Shown: positions 46,904 to 55,249, counted from the stretch's first letter. The stretch is DNA of 64,000 nt from Amycolatopsis camponoti (GCF_902497555.1 NZ_CABVGP010000001.1:186001-250000), one strand, 5' to 3'. The notes: generated by a model not told the origin, from the letters alone. Program-made: numbers and translations.

Positions 46904-47435
46904 GCACTTCGCAGGGGACGCCGTGGCTGTCCGCGGCGACGCCGTCGAGCTTCGCCGCGTCGGCCTGCGGGACGTCGGCGGTGCGCACCGGCTTGCCGTC
47001 CACCAGCAGCGGGTAGCGGATCGGCGCGGCGCCGACGTAGGTGTGGACCTCGGTCAGGCGGGTGCCGTCTTCGAGCGTGATGTCGGGTTCGGTCAGCCGG
47101 GCCAGGTGGTAGCGCGTGCCGCGGCCCTCGCAGCGGTCGAGCACGGCGAGCTGATCCGGCGTCACGAACCAGATGGCGTGCTCTTCGACGCCGTCGAGCG
47201 CGGTGAGGGTGGCCGGGCGCTGGTCGTCGACCACGCGGAAGCCGGCGGCCCACACCGCGGCGAGCCCGCCGCACCGCGCGTGCGCGACGACGACCGGGCC
47301 TTCGAGCCCGAGCCGGCCGCGCAGCCAGGTGATCTTCGACGGGTTCGCGTTCGAGCCGTAGGCCAGCACCGCCATCCGGTCGCGCCAGCCGTCGGGGGCG
47401 GCGTCGAGTGGGTGGCCGACGCCGTCGACGTGCAC
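46881..47435 (-). CDS. Gamma-glutamylcyclotransferase-like protein
   Basis: The 184-residue protein contains MAVLAYGSNANPSKI, the YGS(N) signature of gamma-glutamylcyclotransferases, a Glu in DRCEGRGTRYHLARL and a late Tyr (HTYVGAAPIRYPL). Coding character continues 23 codons upstream of GTG 47435 (LFTDDEYPAEPYPGTRPGYSF), but no ATG, GTG or TTG exists before a stop. A CTG start at 47504 or 47498, overlapping the mscR stop, is therefore likely. The 3' end overlaps the convergent FAD-oxidase gene by 23 bp. Confidence 0.75.
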   Translation of the reverse strand: MHVDGVGHPLDAAPDGWRDRMAVLAYGSNANPSKITWLRGRLGLEGPVVVAHARCGGLAAVWAAGFRVVDDQRPATLTALDGVEEHAIWFVTPDQLAVLDRCEGRGTRYHLARLTEPDITLEDGTRLTEVHTYVGAAPIRYPLLVDGKPVRTADVPQADAAKLDGVAADSHGVPCEVLRPASPG

Positions 47436-47500
47436 GAACGAATAGCCCGGCCGGGTGCCCGGGTAGGGCTCGGCCGGGTATTCGTCGTCGGTGAACAGGG

Positions 47501-48598
47501 TCAGAAGGTCACCACGCTGCGCAGGACGTCACCGTGGTGCATGCGCTCGAAGGCCTGCTCGACGCCGTCGACGCCGATGCGTTCGGTGACGAACTTGTCG
47601 AGCGGCAGCCGGCCCTGCAGGTAGAGGTCCACCAGCATCGGGAAGTCGCGGCTGGGCAGGCAGTCGCCGTACCACGACGACTTGAGTGAGCCGCCGCGCG
47701 AGAAGAAGTCGATCAGCGGCAGGTCGTCCAGGCGCATTTCCGGCGTGGGGACGCCGACGAGGACGACGGTGCCGGCCAGGTCGCGTCCGTAGAAGGCCTG
47801 GCGCCAGGTCTCCGGGCGGCCGACGGCGTCGATCACGACGTCCGGGCCGAAGGAGTTCGTGGCGTCCTGCATGGCTTCGACGACTGCTTCTTCGGACAGG
47901 CCCTTGCTGTTGACCGTGTGCGTGGCGCCGAAGTCCTTGGCCCACTCCAGCTTCCGGTCGTCCCTGTCGATCGCGACGATCGTGGTGGCACCGGCCAGTT
48001 TCGCGCCCGCGATGGCCGCGTCGCCGACGCCACCGCAGCCGATGACCGCGACCGAGTCGCCGCGCGTGACGGCGCCGGTGTTGATGGCCGCGCCGAGCCC
48101 GGCCATCACGCCGCAGCCGAGCAGCCCGGCGACCGCCGGTTCGGCTTCGCGGTTGACCTTCGTGCACTGTCCGCTGTGGACGAGCGTCTTCTCGAGGAAG
48201 GCGCCGACGCCGAGCGCGGGCGACAGCTTGGTGCCGTCTTGGAGCGTCATCGGCTGGGTGGCGTTGAAGGTCGAGAAGCAGTACCAGGGCTTGCCGCGCC
48301 GGCAGGCGCGGCAGGTGCCGCAGACGGCGCGCCAGTTGAGGATGACGTAGTCGCCGGGTTCGAGGTCGGTGACGCCCTCGCCGACCGCCTCGACGACGCC
48401 CGCGGCCTCGTGGCCGAGCAGGAACGGGAAGTCGTCGTTGATCCCGCCTTCGCGGTAGTGCAGATCGGTGTGGCAGACCCCGCAGGCCTGCACGTTCACG
48501 ACGGCTTCACCCGGCCCGGGATCGGGGACGAGGACGGTCTCCAGCGAGACCGGCTCGCCCTTCGCCCGCGAAACGACCCCCTGGACCTCGTACGGCAT
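47501..48598 (-). CDS. mscR: S-(hydroxymethyl)mycothiol dehydrogenase / S-nitrosomycothiol reductase
   Basis: This 365-residue zinc alcohol dehydrogenase detoxifies formaldehyde and nitric oxide through mycothiol. Catalytic zinc ligands lie in [17 protein letters not shown] and LLGHEAAG; the structural zinc has four cysteines in [18 protein letters not shown] binding is [17 protein letters not shown]. The stretches [19 protein letters not shown] and [14 protein letters not shown] match the mycothiol-specific subfamily closely. M. tuberculosis Rv2259 is the orthologue, in a region that also holds Rv2249c-Rv2251, so the neighbourhood is conserved. Confidence 0.93.
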   Translation of the reverse strand: MPYEVQGVVSRAKGEPVSLETVLVPDPGPGEAVVNVQACGVCHTDLHYREGGINDDFPFLLGHEAAGVVEAVGEGVTDLEPGDYVILNWRAVCGTCRACRRGKPWYCFSTFNATQPMTLQDGTKLSPALGVGAFLEKTLVHSGQCTKVNREAEPAVAGLLGCGVMAGLGAAINTGAVTRGDSVAVIGCGGVGDAAIAGAKLAGATTIVAIDRDDRKLEWAKDFGATHTVNSKGLSEEAVVEAMQDATNSFGPDVVIDAVGRPETWRQAFYGRDLAGTVVLVGVPTPEMRLDDLPLIDFFSRGGSLKSSWYGDCLPSRDFPMLVDLYLQGRLPLDKFVTERIGVDGVEQAFERMHHGDVLRSVVTF

Positions 48599-48759
48599 GC
48601 GAATCCACCCTTCCGGCTTTGCTGGCTCAGACCGCAGCTAATCACGGATCATGCGGAGATGGCGACATCCGCATGAGTGAGGTTCGGTGATTCATGCGCA
48701 ACGTGTTGCGTTGTGCGCAACTTCTGTCCGGCCGGGGTCGATGTGGCCAGGTTCCTGGC

Positions 48760-49833
48760 ATGGCGTTTGTGATCGGGCTGCCTTGTGTCGACGTCAAGGA
48801 CCGCGCGTGTGTGGCCGAATGTCCGCTGGACTGCATCTACGAGGGCGCGCGGAGCCTCTACATCCATCCGGACGAATGCCTCGAGTGCGGCGCTTGTGAG
48901 GCGGTCTGCCCGGTGGGAGCGATCTCCTACGTGGAAGACCCCGCGCTCGCGCCGGACAACGGCCTGTTCTTCAGCGAGATCCTCCCCGGGCGCGACGCAC
49001 CACTGGGTTCTCCGAACGGTGCGGCCGCGGTCGGCCCGCTGAACGCGGACACGGTCCAGGTCGCGGCGCTGCCGCCGCAGCGTCCGCCGGCACGGCGGCC
49101 GCCGCGGGAGAAGTCTCCGGACGGCGGCTGTGGCTGTGCCGACGATCCGGCGGTCGGCGCGACCCGGGCTGAAGCGGGGCGTGCCTCCGGCCCCCGGGTT
49201 CCACGCTACCCGGCGGTACCGACAGTTCCGGGCGGCTCCGGCAGGTCCATCGACGCCAGCCGTGCCGGGTCGGCCACTGCCGCTATCCCCGCGATTCGCC
49301 CGTCCGTCACCGTGAACGCCACCACCGACAGCGGTGTCCCGTCCGGGCGCCAGGCCACCACTCCCGGCAGGCCGCCCACCAGCACTGCCCGCCCTCCGCC
49401 CGCCGCGCCGAAGCGGGCTCCCGCCGCCACGTTCGTCGCTCCCAGGACCACCACCACTCCGTCCGGGGTGTCGACCGTCAGCCGCACGTCCGGGTCGAGC
49501 ACGCGCAGCAGCTCCTCGAAGTCACCGTCGCGGGCCGCCCTCAGGAACGCGTCCACCACCTCGCGCTGCGACCTCCCCGCGTCCGGTAGAGCAGCAGGCG
49601 TCCGCACCTTCCGGCGGGCGCGGCTGGCCAGCATCTTGGCCGCTGCGGTCGACTTGCCGAGGATGCGGCCGATCTCCTCGAACGGCACCGCGAACAGGTC
49701 GTGCAGCACGAACGCCAGCCGCTCGCCCGGCCCGAGTGACTCGAGGACCACCAGCAGCGCCAGCCCGACCGAATCCGCGAGCGCGATTTCGTCCTCCGGG
49801 CTCTCGTCCACCGCCACGACGATCTCGTCGTAG
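48760..49833 (+). CDS. Ferredoxin with 3Fe-4S/4Fe-4S motifs; frame lacks a stop at the expected place
   Basis: ATG 48760 starts MAFVIGLPCVDVKDRACVAEC and continues through PLDC and CLECGACEAVCPVG, the cysteine layout of actinobacterial 7Fe ferredoxins (FdxA-like). The family pattern LPGRDAPLGSP and the usual terminal VAALPPQ occur at about residue 107 (near 49080), where such proteins normally end. Here the frame stays open through a Pro/Arg-rich tail (with CGC) and then antisense through most of the sigma-factor gene to a stop at 49831-49833. A lost stop or frameshift near 49080-49170 is likely; the true 3' end is uncertain. Confidence 0.7.
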   Translation: MAFVIGLPCVDVKDRACVAECPLDCIYEGARSLYIHPDECLECGACEAVCPVGAISYVEDPALAPDNGLFFSEILPGRDAPLGSPNGAAAVGPLNADTVQVAALPPQRPPARRPPREKSPDGGCGCADDPAVGATRAEAGRASGPRVPRYPAVPTVPGGSGRSIDASRAGSATAAIPAIRPSVTVNATTDSGVPSGRQATTPGRPPTSTARPPPAAPKRAPAATFVAPRTTTTPSGVSTVSRTSGSSTRSSSSKSPSRAALRNASTTSRCDLPASGRAAGVRTFRRARLASILAAAVDLPRMRPISSNGTANRSCSTNASRSPGPSDSRTTSSASPTESASAISSSGLSSTATTISS

Positions 49834-50066
49834 GGCGCCTCGGGCCGGGACCGGCGCGAGCGCAGGACGTCCAGGCTGATCCGGCCGACGACCGTGGTCA
49901 GCCAGCCGTCGAGGTTGCCGATGGTCGCCGCGTCCTGGCGCGACAGCCGCAGCCACGCCTCCTGGACGACGTCCTCGGCGTCGGCGTGCGAGCCGAGCAC
50001 CCGGTGGGCCACCGCGCGCAGCCGGTCGCGCTGCGCTTCGAAGGCCTCGGTCACCGTGTCGGGCAT
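49206..50066 (-). CDS. ECF sigma factor of the ECF41/SigJ type with SnoaL-like C-terminal domain
   Basis: The 286-residue sigma factor has region 2 in FEAQRDRLRAVAHRVLGSHADAEDVVQEAWLRL (positions about 8-40), DGWLTTVVGRISLDVLRSR, region 4 in LHDLFAVPFEEIGRILGKSTAAAKMLASRARRKV, and a C-terminal NTF2/SnoaL-like domain (about 185-286). Fused C-terminal regulatory domains define ECF41, which has no classical anti-sigma factor. ATG 50066 has GGAAGG upstream. The divergent AhpD-like gene is the typical ECF41 partner. A matching promoter lies upstream (50104-50130), implying autoregulation. Confidence 0.92.
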   Translation of the reverse strand: MPDTVTEAFEAQRDRLRAVAHRVLGSHADAEDVVQEAWLRLSRQDAATIGNLDGWLTTVVGRISLDVLRSRRSRPEAPYDEIVVAVDESPEDEIALADSVGLALLVVLESLGPGERLAFVLHDLFAVPFEEIGRILGKSTAAAKMLASRARRKVRTPAALPDAGRSQREVVDAFLRAARDGDFEELLRVLDPDVRLTVDTPDGVVVVLGATNVAAGARFGAAGGGRAVLVGGLPGVVAWRPDGTPLSVVAFTVTDGRIAGIAAVADPARLASMDLPEPPGTVGTAG

Positions 50067-50068
50067 GT

Positions 50069-50095
50069 CGTTACCTTCCTCCGTTCGGCTCCGTC
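50069..50095 (+). promoter_or_regulatory. Putative ECF41-type promoter of the AhpD-like gene
   Basis: CGTTACC (50069-50075), a 16-base spacer and CGTC (50092-50095) resemble the published ECF41 pattern (TGTCACA with CGTC). The motif is 48 bp before the AhpD-like start codon. Confidence 0.5.
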
Positions 50096-50103
50096 GTGGG
50101 GAT

Positions 50104-50130
50104 GACGGGCCCGGAGGGGCACAGGTAACA
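50104..50130 (-). promoter_or_regulatory. Putative ECF41-type promoter of the sigma gene
   Basis: On the minus strand TGTTACC (50130-50124), 16 bases and CGTC (50107-50104) mirror the divergent promoter exactly in spacing. It is 38 bp before the sigma start codon and would provide positive autoregulation. Confidence 0.5.
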
Positions 50131-50142
50131 AAGGGAGGACCG

Positions 50143-50592
50143 ATGGAAGCACGGCTCAAGGACTCGGGGAACCCCGAGGTGTTCGGCGCGATCCAGCAGA
50201 TCATCAAGGCGGTGCACGCCGGCGGCGTCGACCCGCTGGTGCTGGAGCTGGTCCACCTGCGGGCCAGCCAGATCAACGGCTGCAGCCCCTGCGTCTTCGG
50301 CGGAGTCCAGTCGGCGAAGAAGCACGGCGAAACCGAGGAGCGGCTGCACAACGTCGTCGCGTGGCGCGAGACGCCGTTCTACACCGAGCCGGAGCGGGCG
50401 GCGCTCGCGCTGACCGAAGCCGCGACCCGGCTCCAGGACGGCGAACCCGGCGTCACCGACGAGATCTGGGCGGAAGCCGCGAAGCACTTCGACGAGCGGC
50501 AGCTGTCCGCGATCACGCTGAACATCGCGCTCACCAACTTCTTCAACCGGATCAACCGCACGACGCGGCAGCCGGCCGGCCAGACCTGGTAG
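50143..50592 (+). CDS. Carboxymuconolactone decarboxylase / AhpD-like protein
   Basis: This 149-residue all-helical protein has the redox motif Cys47-Ser-Pro-Cys50 with His61 (ASQINGCSPCVFGGVQSAKKHGE), the AhpD-type active site that reduces peroxidase partners or acts on small carbonyls. A good ribosome site AAGGGAGG precedes ATG 50143. Genes of this family are the usual target and neighbour of ECF41 sigma factors, consistent with the promoter motif upstream. Confidence 0.9.
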   Translation: MEARLKDSGNPEVFGAIQQIIKAVHAGGVDPLVLELVHLRASQINGCSPCVFGGVQSAKKHGETEERLHNVVAWRETPFYTEPERAALALTEAATRLQDGEPGVTDEIWAEAAKHFDERQLSAITLNIALTNFFNRINRTTRQPAGQTW

Positions 50593-50622
50593 AAGCCGGC
50601 CGGTCGCCGCACCGGTCCCGGG

Positions 50623-51885
50623 TCAGGCCGGGGTGATGATGTACGCGATGCCGCCGGGGCCGCTCGCCACGGTCCCGTCGGCGCGGTACCGCTTGGTCCG
50701 CTGCCAGATCTTCTCGAACTGGTCGCGCTTGTAGATGTTGCGCACGCGGTCGTTGCTGCTCGACGCCGGGTCGTTCGCGATCACGTCGCCGTCCTTCGTG
50801 AAGCCGACGACCACCATGATGTGCCCAGCCGTCCCGTACCCCGCGCCGTCCAGTTCCGAGGCCAGGAACGACTGTGACGTGATCACCGGGATGCCGCGGG
50901 CGATGTAGGTCTCCAGCTCGTTCAGCGAGTGCAGCCGGGTGATGTGCCCGCGCAGCCCGCGCGACGCCGCGTACGCCGTGTTGAACGGCCAGTTGCCGGT
51001 GCCGTCGTACGCGTGGTCGTAGGTGTAGCGCGCCGCGAACGCCACCGACGGGTCGACGTAGTCCGCCGGGATCCAGGACATCTCCGCCGCCGATGGCTTC
51101 TTGCCCCAGTACTCGGCCACCATCTCGGTCGACGTCGGGCTGCACCAGGCTTCGCCGCCCCCGCCGTACTGCGGGAACTGTCCCTTGTGGAGGTTCTGCG
51201 CGTACGCCGGCACCTTCAGCTCGATCCCGGTGGCGCGGCCCGGCTTCGTCGTCTGCACGTCGAACCGGTCCGGCACGGCCGAAGTCATCGCGCCCAGCGA
51301 CGTCACCGACGGCGTCGCGCGGGAGCCCTTCTCCCGGTAGAGGGTGATCCGCAGCTTGTACGACTTCAGCGTGACGCCGGTCTTCATGACCAGGGTGTCG
51401 ACGTCGACCAGGGCGTTCGCGTCGTCCTGGCCGTCGACGCTGGTGCGCAGGATGTCGGCGTCACCGCTGGCCCAGTGGCCCATCACGTACCACGCGGTCT
51501 CGACGCCGGCCGACGTCTTGCCCTGCGCTTCGACCTGCAGCCAGGTCTTCGCCGGCGTTTGCGCGTTCCAGGACGCGACCAGCTGCGTCGCGCCGAAACC
51601 CTGCCGGTACGACGGCGACGTCCACTGGCCGTACTCGTACGTTCTCGTCGTGCCGAGCTCCGGCTCGGTGTGCTCGACCGTGCCGGCCGGGCGCGTGATG
51701 CGCAGGCCGTCGTGGGTCAGTGCGAGCCCGGCGAAGTGGCCTTCGTAGAACGCGCCGCCGTTCCACTCGTGGTAGCCGATCGCCTCGTCTTCGCCGGGCC
51801 GGGCGGGCGCGGCCTCGGCGACTTGCGCGGTTACAGCGGTCAACACAACCACTGACCATAAGGTGAACAACTTGCGTACGCGCAT
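50623..51885 (-). CDS. Secreted C39-like cysteine peptidase (peptidase_C39_2)
   Basis: The 420-residue exported protein has a signal peptide at 1-30 (VRKLFTLWSVVVLTAVTA, cleavage near AEAAPA). A beta-rich N-terminal domain covers about 40-220. The C-terminal papain-like domain starts at ELKVPAYAQNLHKGQFPQYGGGGEAWC, with catalytic Cys in AWCSPTST, His in GTAGHIMVVVGF and Asp/Asn in VIANDPAS. This is the C39_2 fold of secreted actinobacterial peptidases rather than of bacteriocin-processing transporters. The target is unknown. Confidence 0.87.
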   Translation of the reverse strand: MRVRKLFTLWSVVVLTAVTAQVAEAAPARPGEDEAIGYHEWNGGAFYEGHFAGLALTHDGLRITRPAGTVEHTEPELGTTRTYEYGQWTSPSYRQGFGATQLVASWNAQTPAKTWLQVEAQGKTSAGVETAWYVMGHWASGDADILRTSVDGQDDANALVDVDTLVMKTGVTLKSYKLRITLYREKGSRATPSVTSLGAMTSAVPDRFDVQTTKPGRATGIELKVPAYAQNLHKGQFPQYGGGGEAWCSPTSTEMVAEYWGKKPSAAEMSWIPADYVDPSVAFAARYTYDHAYDGTGNWPFNTAYAASRGLRGHITRLHSLNELETYIARGIPVITSQSFLASELDGAGYGTAGHIMVVVGFTKDGDVIANDPASSSNDRVRNIYKRDQFEKIWQRTKRYRADGTVASGPGGIAYIITPA

Positions 51886-51956
51886 CCCGGCTCCCTGATA
51901 GACCCACCCAGTAGCCAGGGATTTTCGCCGGTCGAGCCGGGTATGTAAACAGGTAC

Positions 51957-52358
51957 CTACAGGACGGCCTGCGTCTGTGTCACTTTCGCGACCAACTTGC
52001 CGTCGTCGTCGTGGATCTCCGTCTCCACCACGACGAACTTGCGCCCGGCGTGCAGTGGTCTGGACGACGCAACGGCGTAGCCCGAACGCACGGCACGCAG
52101 GAAGTTCGTCTTCGACTCGACGGTCGTCGTGCCCTGGGCGCCCTCGGGGAGGTTGAGGAACGCGCACACGGCACCGGTCGAGTCGGCCAGCGCCATGAGC
52201 GCGCCTCCGTGCAGGGCGCCGCCGAGCGTGCAGAGGCTCTCGTCCCACTTCAGCCGGCTGCGGACGAGTGCCTTGCCATGCTCCAGCACCTCGACGCCGA
52301 GGCGCTCGGAGAACGGCATGGAACGGTGGAAGAGCTGGGTGCCCTCGGGATCGGTCAT
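51957..52358 (-). CDS. PaaI-type hotdog-fold thioesterase
   Basis: The 133-residue acyl-CoA thioesterase has the PaaI/YbdB motif LGGALHGGALMALADSTGAVCA (hotdog helix with the HGG active region) and VESKTNFLRAVRSG. The size is typical. It likely hydrolyses aromatic or medium-chain acyl-CoA. It stands alone, upstream of the 46-bp hairpin copy. Confidence 0.88.
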   Translation of the reverse strand: MTDPEGTQLFHRSMPFSERLGVEVLEHGKALVRSRLKWDESLCTLGGALHGGALMALADSTGAVCAFLNLPEGAQGTTTVESKTNFLRAVRSGYAVASSRPLHAGRKFVVVETEIHDDDGKLVAKVTQTQAVL

Positions 52359-52408
52359 GCCCCGCAGCCTGCCCGAAGACCGGCCGCGGGGCGATTACCT
52401 CGCGGGTA

Positions 52409-52454
52409 GTCGTGAGTGAGAAACAGTGTTCTAACCCTGTTTCTCACTCACGAC
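52409..52454. repeat. 46-bp palindromic hairpin (copy 2 of 2), terminator of the phosphoesterase gene
   Basis: The arms 52409-52430 and 52433-52454 pair over 22 bp with one mismatch. The sequence is identical to 17113-17158 except for one base in the left arm. It lies one base after the phosphoesterase stop on the minus strand, the expected place for a terminator. Confidence 0.9.
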
Positions 52455-52455
52455 C

Positions 52456-54183
52456 TCACGCCAGCGGGTTCACCAGCAGCAGCTCGGTGTTGTGGTCGGC
52501 GGCGTCCCCGACGCGGCCGAGGTCGACGTGGATGTCGTTGTAGGACAGCTCGCGGTACAGCGACGCAAGCGCTTGCGGCGTCCGGTCGCCGTAGTCCACC
52601 GCGTACGGGGCCTCCGCCTCGATCAGCGTCGTGAACAGCGACAACGTGCCGTCGGCGTTGTCCGCGACCTCGACGATCCGGGCGTGCTGCGGGAAGTCGA
52701 TGTGCGACGCCGTGTTGATCTCCCAGAAGCCCTGCTGCGGCGTGTTCCCGGCGTGCGGGGTGATCTTGTTGAGGTGCGTGTGGCCGTTGACCCACGCCAG
52801 CACGTTCGGGAACCGCTTGAGCAGCCCGACGAACGCGTCGCCGTTCAGGCGCGGGTCGAGCAGGTGGCGCGAATCCGGCAGCACGTTGCCCATCGAACCG
52901 CTGGTGTGGTGGCTGAACAGGAGGAACAGCTCGTCGGTGACGGCGTGGGTGACCTTGCGGCCGAAGAAGTCGTAGTACGTCGAACTGTTGCGCTTCAACG
53001 TCGCCTCGACCCAGTTGAACTGCGCGAGGCCGATCGAGCCGTCGGCGAACCCGGCGTCGGTCGTCGTGTCGAGGCTGATCCCGGTGATGCCCGGCGCGAT
53101 CCGGAACGTGTAGTAGACGTTCTTGCCGTCGGCGTTGGCGCTGGTGAAGCCGTGCCCGGCGGGGCCGGGTCCGGTGTTGGCCGAGTCGAGGTGCGCGCGG
53201 ACGAACTCGCCGGTGGTGAACGGGCGGCGCCGCGCGTCCGGCGTGATCTCGCGGATGGTGCCCGAGCCGCCGAACAGCTCGGCGACCGGCACGCTGGAGC
53301 CGGGCTTCTTGATGGCGTCGGCGAGCTTCTTCGCGGTGGTCTCGTCCTTGCCGATGACCTTGTACTTCCCGGTGTACCAGGCGTCGATGCCGGGGATCTG
53401 CGCCGGCAGCGAGCCGACGATGCTGTCGTCGTGGTTGCCGAAGGTGCAGAACCACGGGACGTCGAGGCCGGGCGCGGTGAACGTCCCGATGCCCGCTTCG
53501 AGCAGGCCGGGCAGCTGCGGGAAGCCCTTGGCGGAGTAGTCGTCGCCCACGCCCGCGATGGACGGGTTCCAGAACTCCTTGTTGCCGGAGCTCTGGACGC
53601 CTTCGTAGGCGTTCGTGGCGCCGGAGTTCGGCGTGACGCTGCCGCCGTTGAGGACCTTGAGGAACCAGTCCAGCTCGATCAGCTCGTGGTTGTCCGTGTT
53701 GTCGCCGGTGGTGACCATGAGGTCGAACGGCCGTCCGGTGAACGGGCCCTGCCGCACGCTGTTGACGCGTTCGACGAGCGCGCTGGTCGCGACGGTGCCG
53801 AGCGCTTCCTGCGGCCGGTGCGCGGACCCGATGAAGGGGTGCAGGTACTCGAAGCGCGCGGGGCTCTCGGTGTCGGTGATGTGCAGGTCGGTGAACTGCA
53901 CGAACGCGCTGAGGGCGCGGCGCCGGTCGTCGCGGCCGGTCTGCGGGGTGGCGAGGTCGCCGCGCACGACCAACGGCCAGCCGGGCCCGGCGGACAGGCG
54001 GCTGTAGCTCCCGGTGCCGCCGCCCGTGGCGACCTGTTCGAGGGTGGTGCCGGCGGTGGAGACCGAGCGGGCGCTCGTCAGCCGCAGCGCGCGGTCGAGG
54101 GCGTTCGCGGTCGGCGTGCACAGCAGGAGTCCGAGACCGGCGGCGCCCGCGGTGGCGAAGGTGCGCCGGGTGAGTTCGGCCAT
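52456..54183 (-). CDS. Tat-exported metallophosphoesterase (TIGR03767-like)
   Basis: The 575-residue secreted phosphoesterase has a Tat signal LTRRTFATAGAAGLGLLL at the start. Calcineurin-type metal motifs follow in order: FVQFTDLHITD, VTTGDNTDNH, FCTFGNHDD, FSHHTSG and VNGHTHLN. Actinobacterial proteins of this kind are about 550-600 residues and annotated as TIGR03767 phosphoesterases of unknown substrate. ATG 54183 (MAELTRRTF) is chosen because the Tat motif starts there. Confidence 0.88.
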   Translation of the reverse strand: MAELTRRTFATAGAAGLGLLLCTPTANALDRALRLTSARSVSTAGTTLEQVATGGGTGSYSRLSAGPGWPLVVRGDLATPQTGRDDRRRALSAFVQFTDLHITDTESPARFEYLHPFIGSAHRPQEALGTVATSALVERVNSVRQGPFTGRPFDLMVTTGDNTDNHELIELDWFLKVLNGGSVTPNSGATNAYEGVQSSGNKEFWNPSIAGVGDDYSAKGFPQLPGLLEAGIGTFTAPGLDVPWFCTFGNHDDSIVGSLPAQIPGIDAWYTGKYKVIGKDETTAKKLADAIKKPGSSVPVAELFGGSGTIREITPDARRRPFTTGEFVRAHLDSANTGPGPAGHGFTSANADGKNVYYTFRIAPGITGISLDTTTDAGFADGSIGLAQFNWVEATLKRNSSTYYDFFGRKVTHAVTDELFLLFSHHTSGSMGNVLPDSRHLLDPRLNGDAFVGLLKRFPNVLAWVNGHTHLNKITPHAGNTPQQGFWEINTASHIDFPQHARIVEVADNADGTLSLFTTLIEAEAPYAVDYGDRTPQALASLYRELSYNDIHVDLGRVGDAADHNTELLLVNPLA

Positions 54184-54333
54184 GGTTGTTCGCTCCCCAG
54201 TTTCTCGGCTGCCCAGCACCGTGCCGGACGCCGATGTCCGGCCGGTGAACGTGACGTTTCGAGCCACCCTGTCACAGGTGTCGGGGCGGGGAGTACCGCC
54301 GAACGTCGTGGTGATTTCGGGCGACAGGACCGC

Positions 54334-54768
54334 TCAGCAGGCGATGCCGCACGCCGTTCCGGCCGCCGCGAACAGGCCGAAGAAGAACAGCATCACGATC
54401 AGCGCCGGGATCACCGCGATGATGCCGCACACCAGGCCCGCGATGCCCATGCCCTTGCCCGTGTACCCCGGCCGGTCGGCCTGGACCATGCCGGCCCACG
54501 ACAGGCCGATCGCCAGGAAGCCGAGGAGCAGGTCGAGGAACGGGACCCAGAACAGGACCAGGGCGACGATGCCGATGACCATGCCCGCCACCGCCATTCC
54601 GCTGGTGACCAGCGGCTGGTACCCGGAGTAGGGCTGGGAGACGTAGGACGGCTGGGCGTACGGCTGCACCGGGTACGGCTGCGTCCCCCACGGCTGCGGA
54701 ACCGGCGCCGAAGGCGGGTAGCCCGGGTTCGCCGGATCCGGCTGCCGGTAGGGGTCGAAGTCGGTCAT
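54334..54768 (-). CDS. DUF4190-type membrane protein
   Basis: The 144-residue protein has a Pro/Tyr/Gln-rich cytoplasmic head (about 1-52, YPVQPYAQPSYVSQPYSGYQ) and two membrane segments with the DUF4190 pattern SGMAVAGMVIGIVALVLFWVPF...GIAGLVCGIIAVIPALIVML. It ends in CGIAC. The head resembles proline-rich tails that bind or phase-separate at the membrane. It is paralogous to the gene upstream; function is unknown. Confidence 0.82.
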   Translation of the reverse strand: MTDFDPYRQPDPANPGYPPSAPVPQPWGTQPYPVQPYAQPSYVSQPYSGYQPLVTSGMAVAGMVIGIVALVLFWVPFLDLLLGFLAIGLSWAGMVQADRPGYTGKGMGIAGLVCGIIAVIPALIVMLFFFGLFAAAGTACGIAC

Positions 54769-54826
54769 CGCGCACCTGTCTCTCTCGTTACCCGGAGTCG
54801 TCGGTGCGCCGGCCCCGGGTGTTACG

Positions 54827-55249
54827 TCAGCAGTAGATACCGCAGGTCGTCGCCGCGGTGATGAAGATGACCACGACGATGATCGCGGGGATCATCGCGA
54901 TGATGCCGCACACCAGGCCGGCGATGCCCATGCCGCGGCCGGTGAACCCGGGCTTGGCGGCCTGGGCCATGCCGGCCCACGACAGCCCGATCGCGAGCAG
55001 GCCCATCAGCACGTCGCCGAACGGGATCCAGAACCCGAGCAGGGCGAGGATGCCGACGATCATGCCCGCGACGCACAGTCCGCTGGTGCGCAGCATCGGG
55101 TAGGGGCCCGCCACCGCCGGGTACGGCTGCGCGGGCAACGGCACCGAGATCGGGTTCGGCTGGGGCTGCCAGCCGGGCTGGACCGGGATGGGCGCGTGCG
55201 CCGCGGGGTCTTCCGGCTGCGGCGGCGAATAGTGGTCGGGCGTGGTCAT
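54827..55249 (-). CDS. DUF4190-type membrane protein (paralogue)
   Basis: The 140-residue paralogue has a Pro-rich head (PISVPLPAQPYPAVAGPYP), helices SGLCVAGMIVGILALLGFWIPF and GIAGLVCGIIAMIPAIIVVV, and the terminal CGIYC. The loop GLSWAGMAQAAKPGFTGRGMG is nearly identical to that of its neighbour, so the pair arose by duplication. The shared CxxxC at the extreme C-terminus is noteworthy. Confidence 0.82.
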   Translation of the reverse strand: MTTPDHYSPPQPEDPAAHAPIPVQPGWQPQPNPISVPLPAQPYPAVAGPYPMLRTSGLCVAGMIVGILALLGFWIPFGDVLMGLLAIGLSWAGMAQAAKPGFTGRGMGIAGLVCGIIAMIPAIIVVVIFITAATTCGIYC

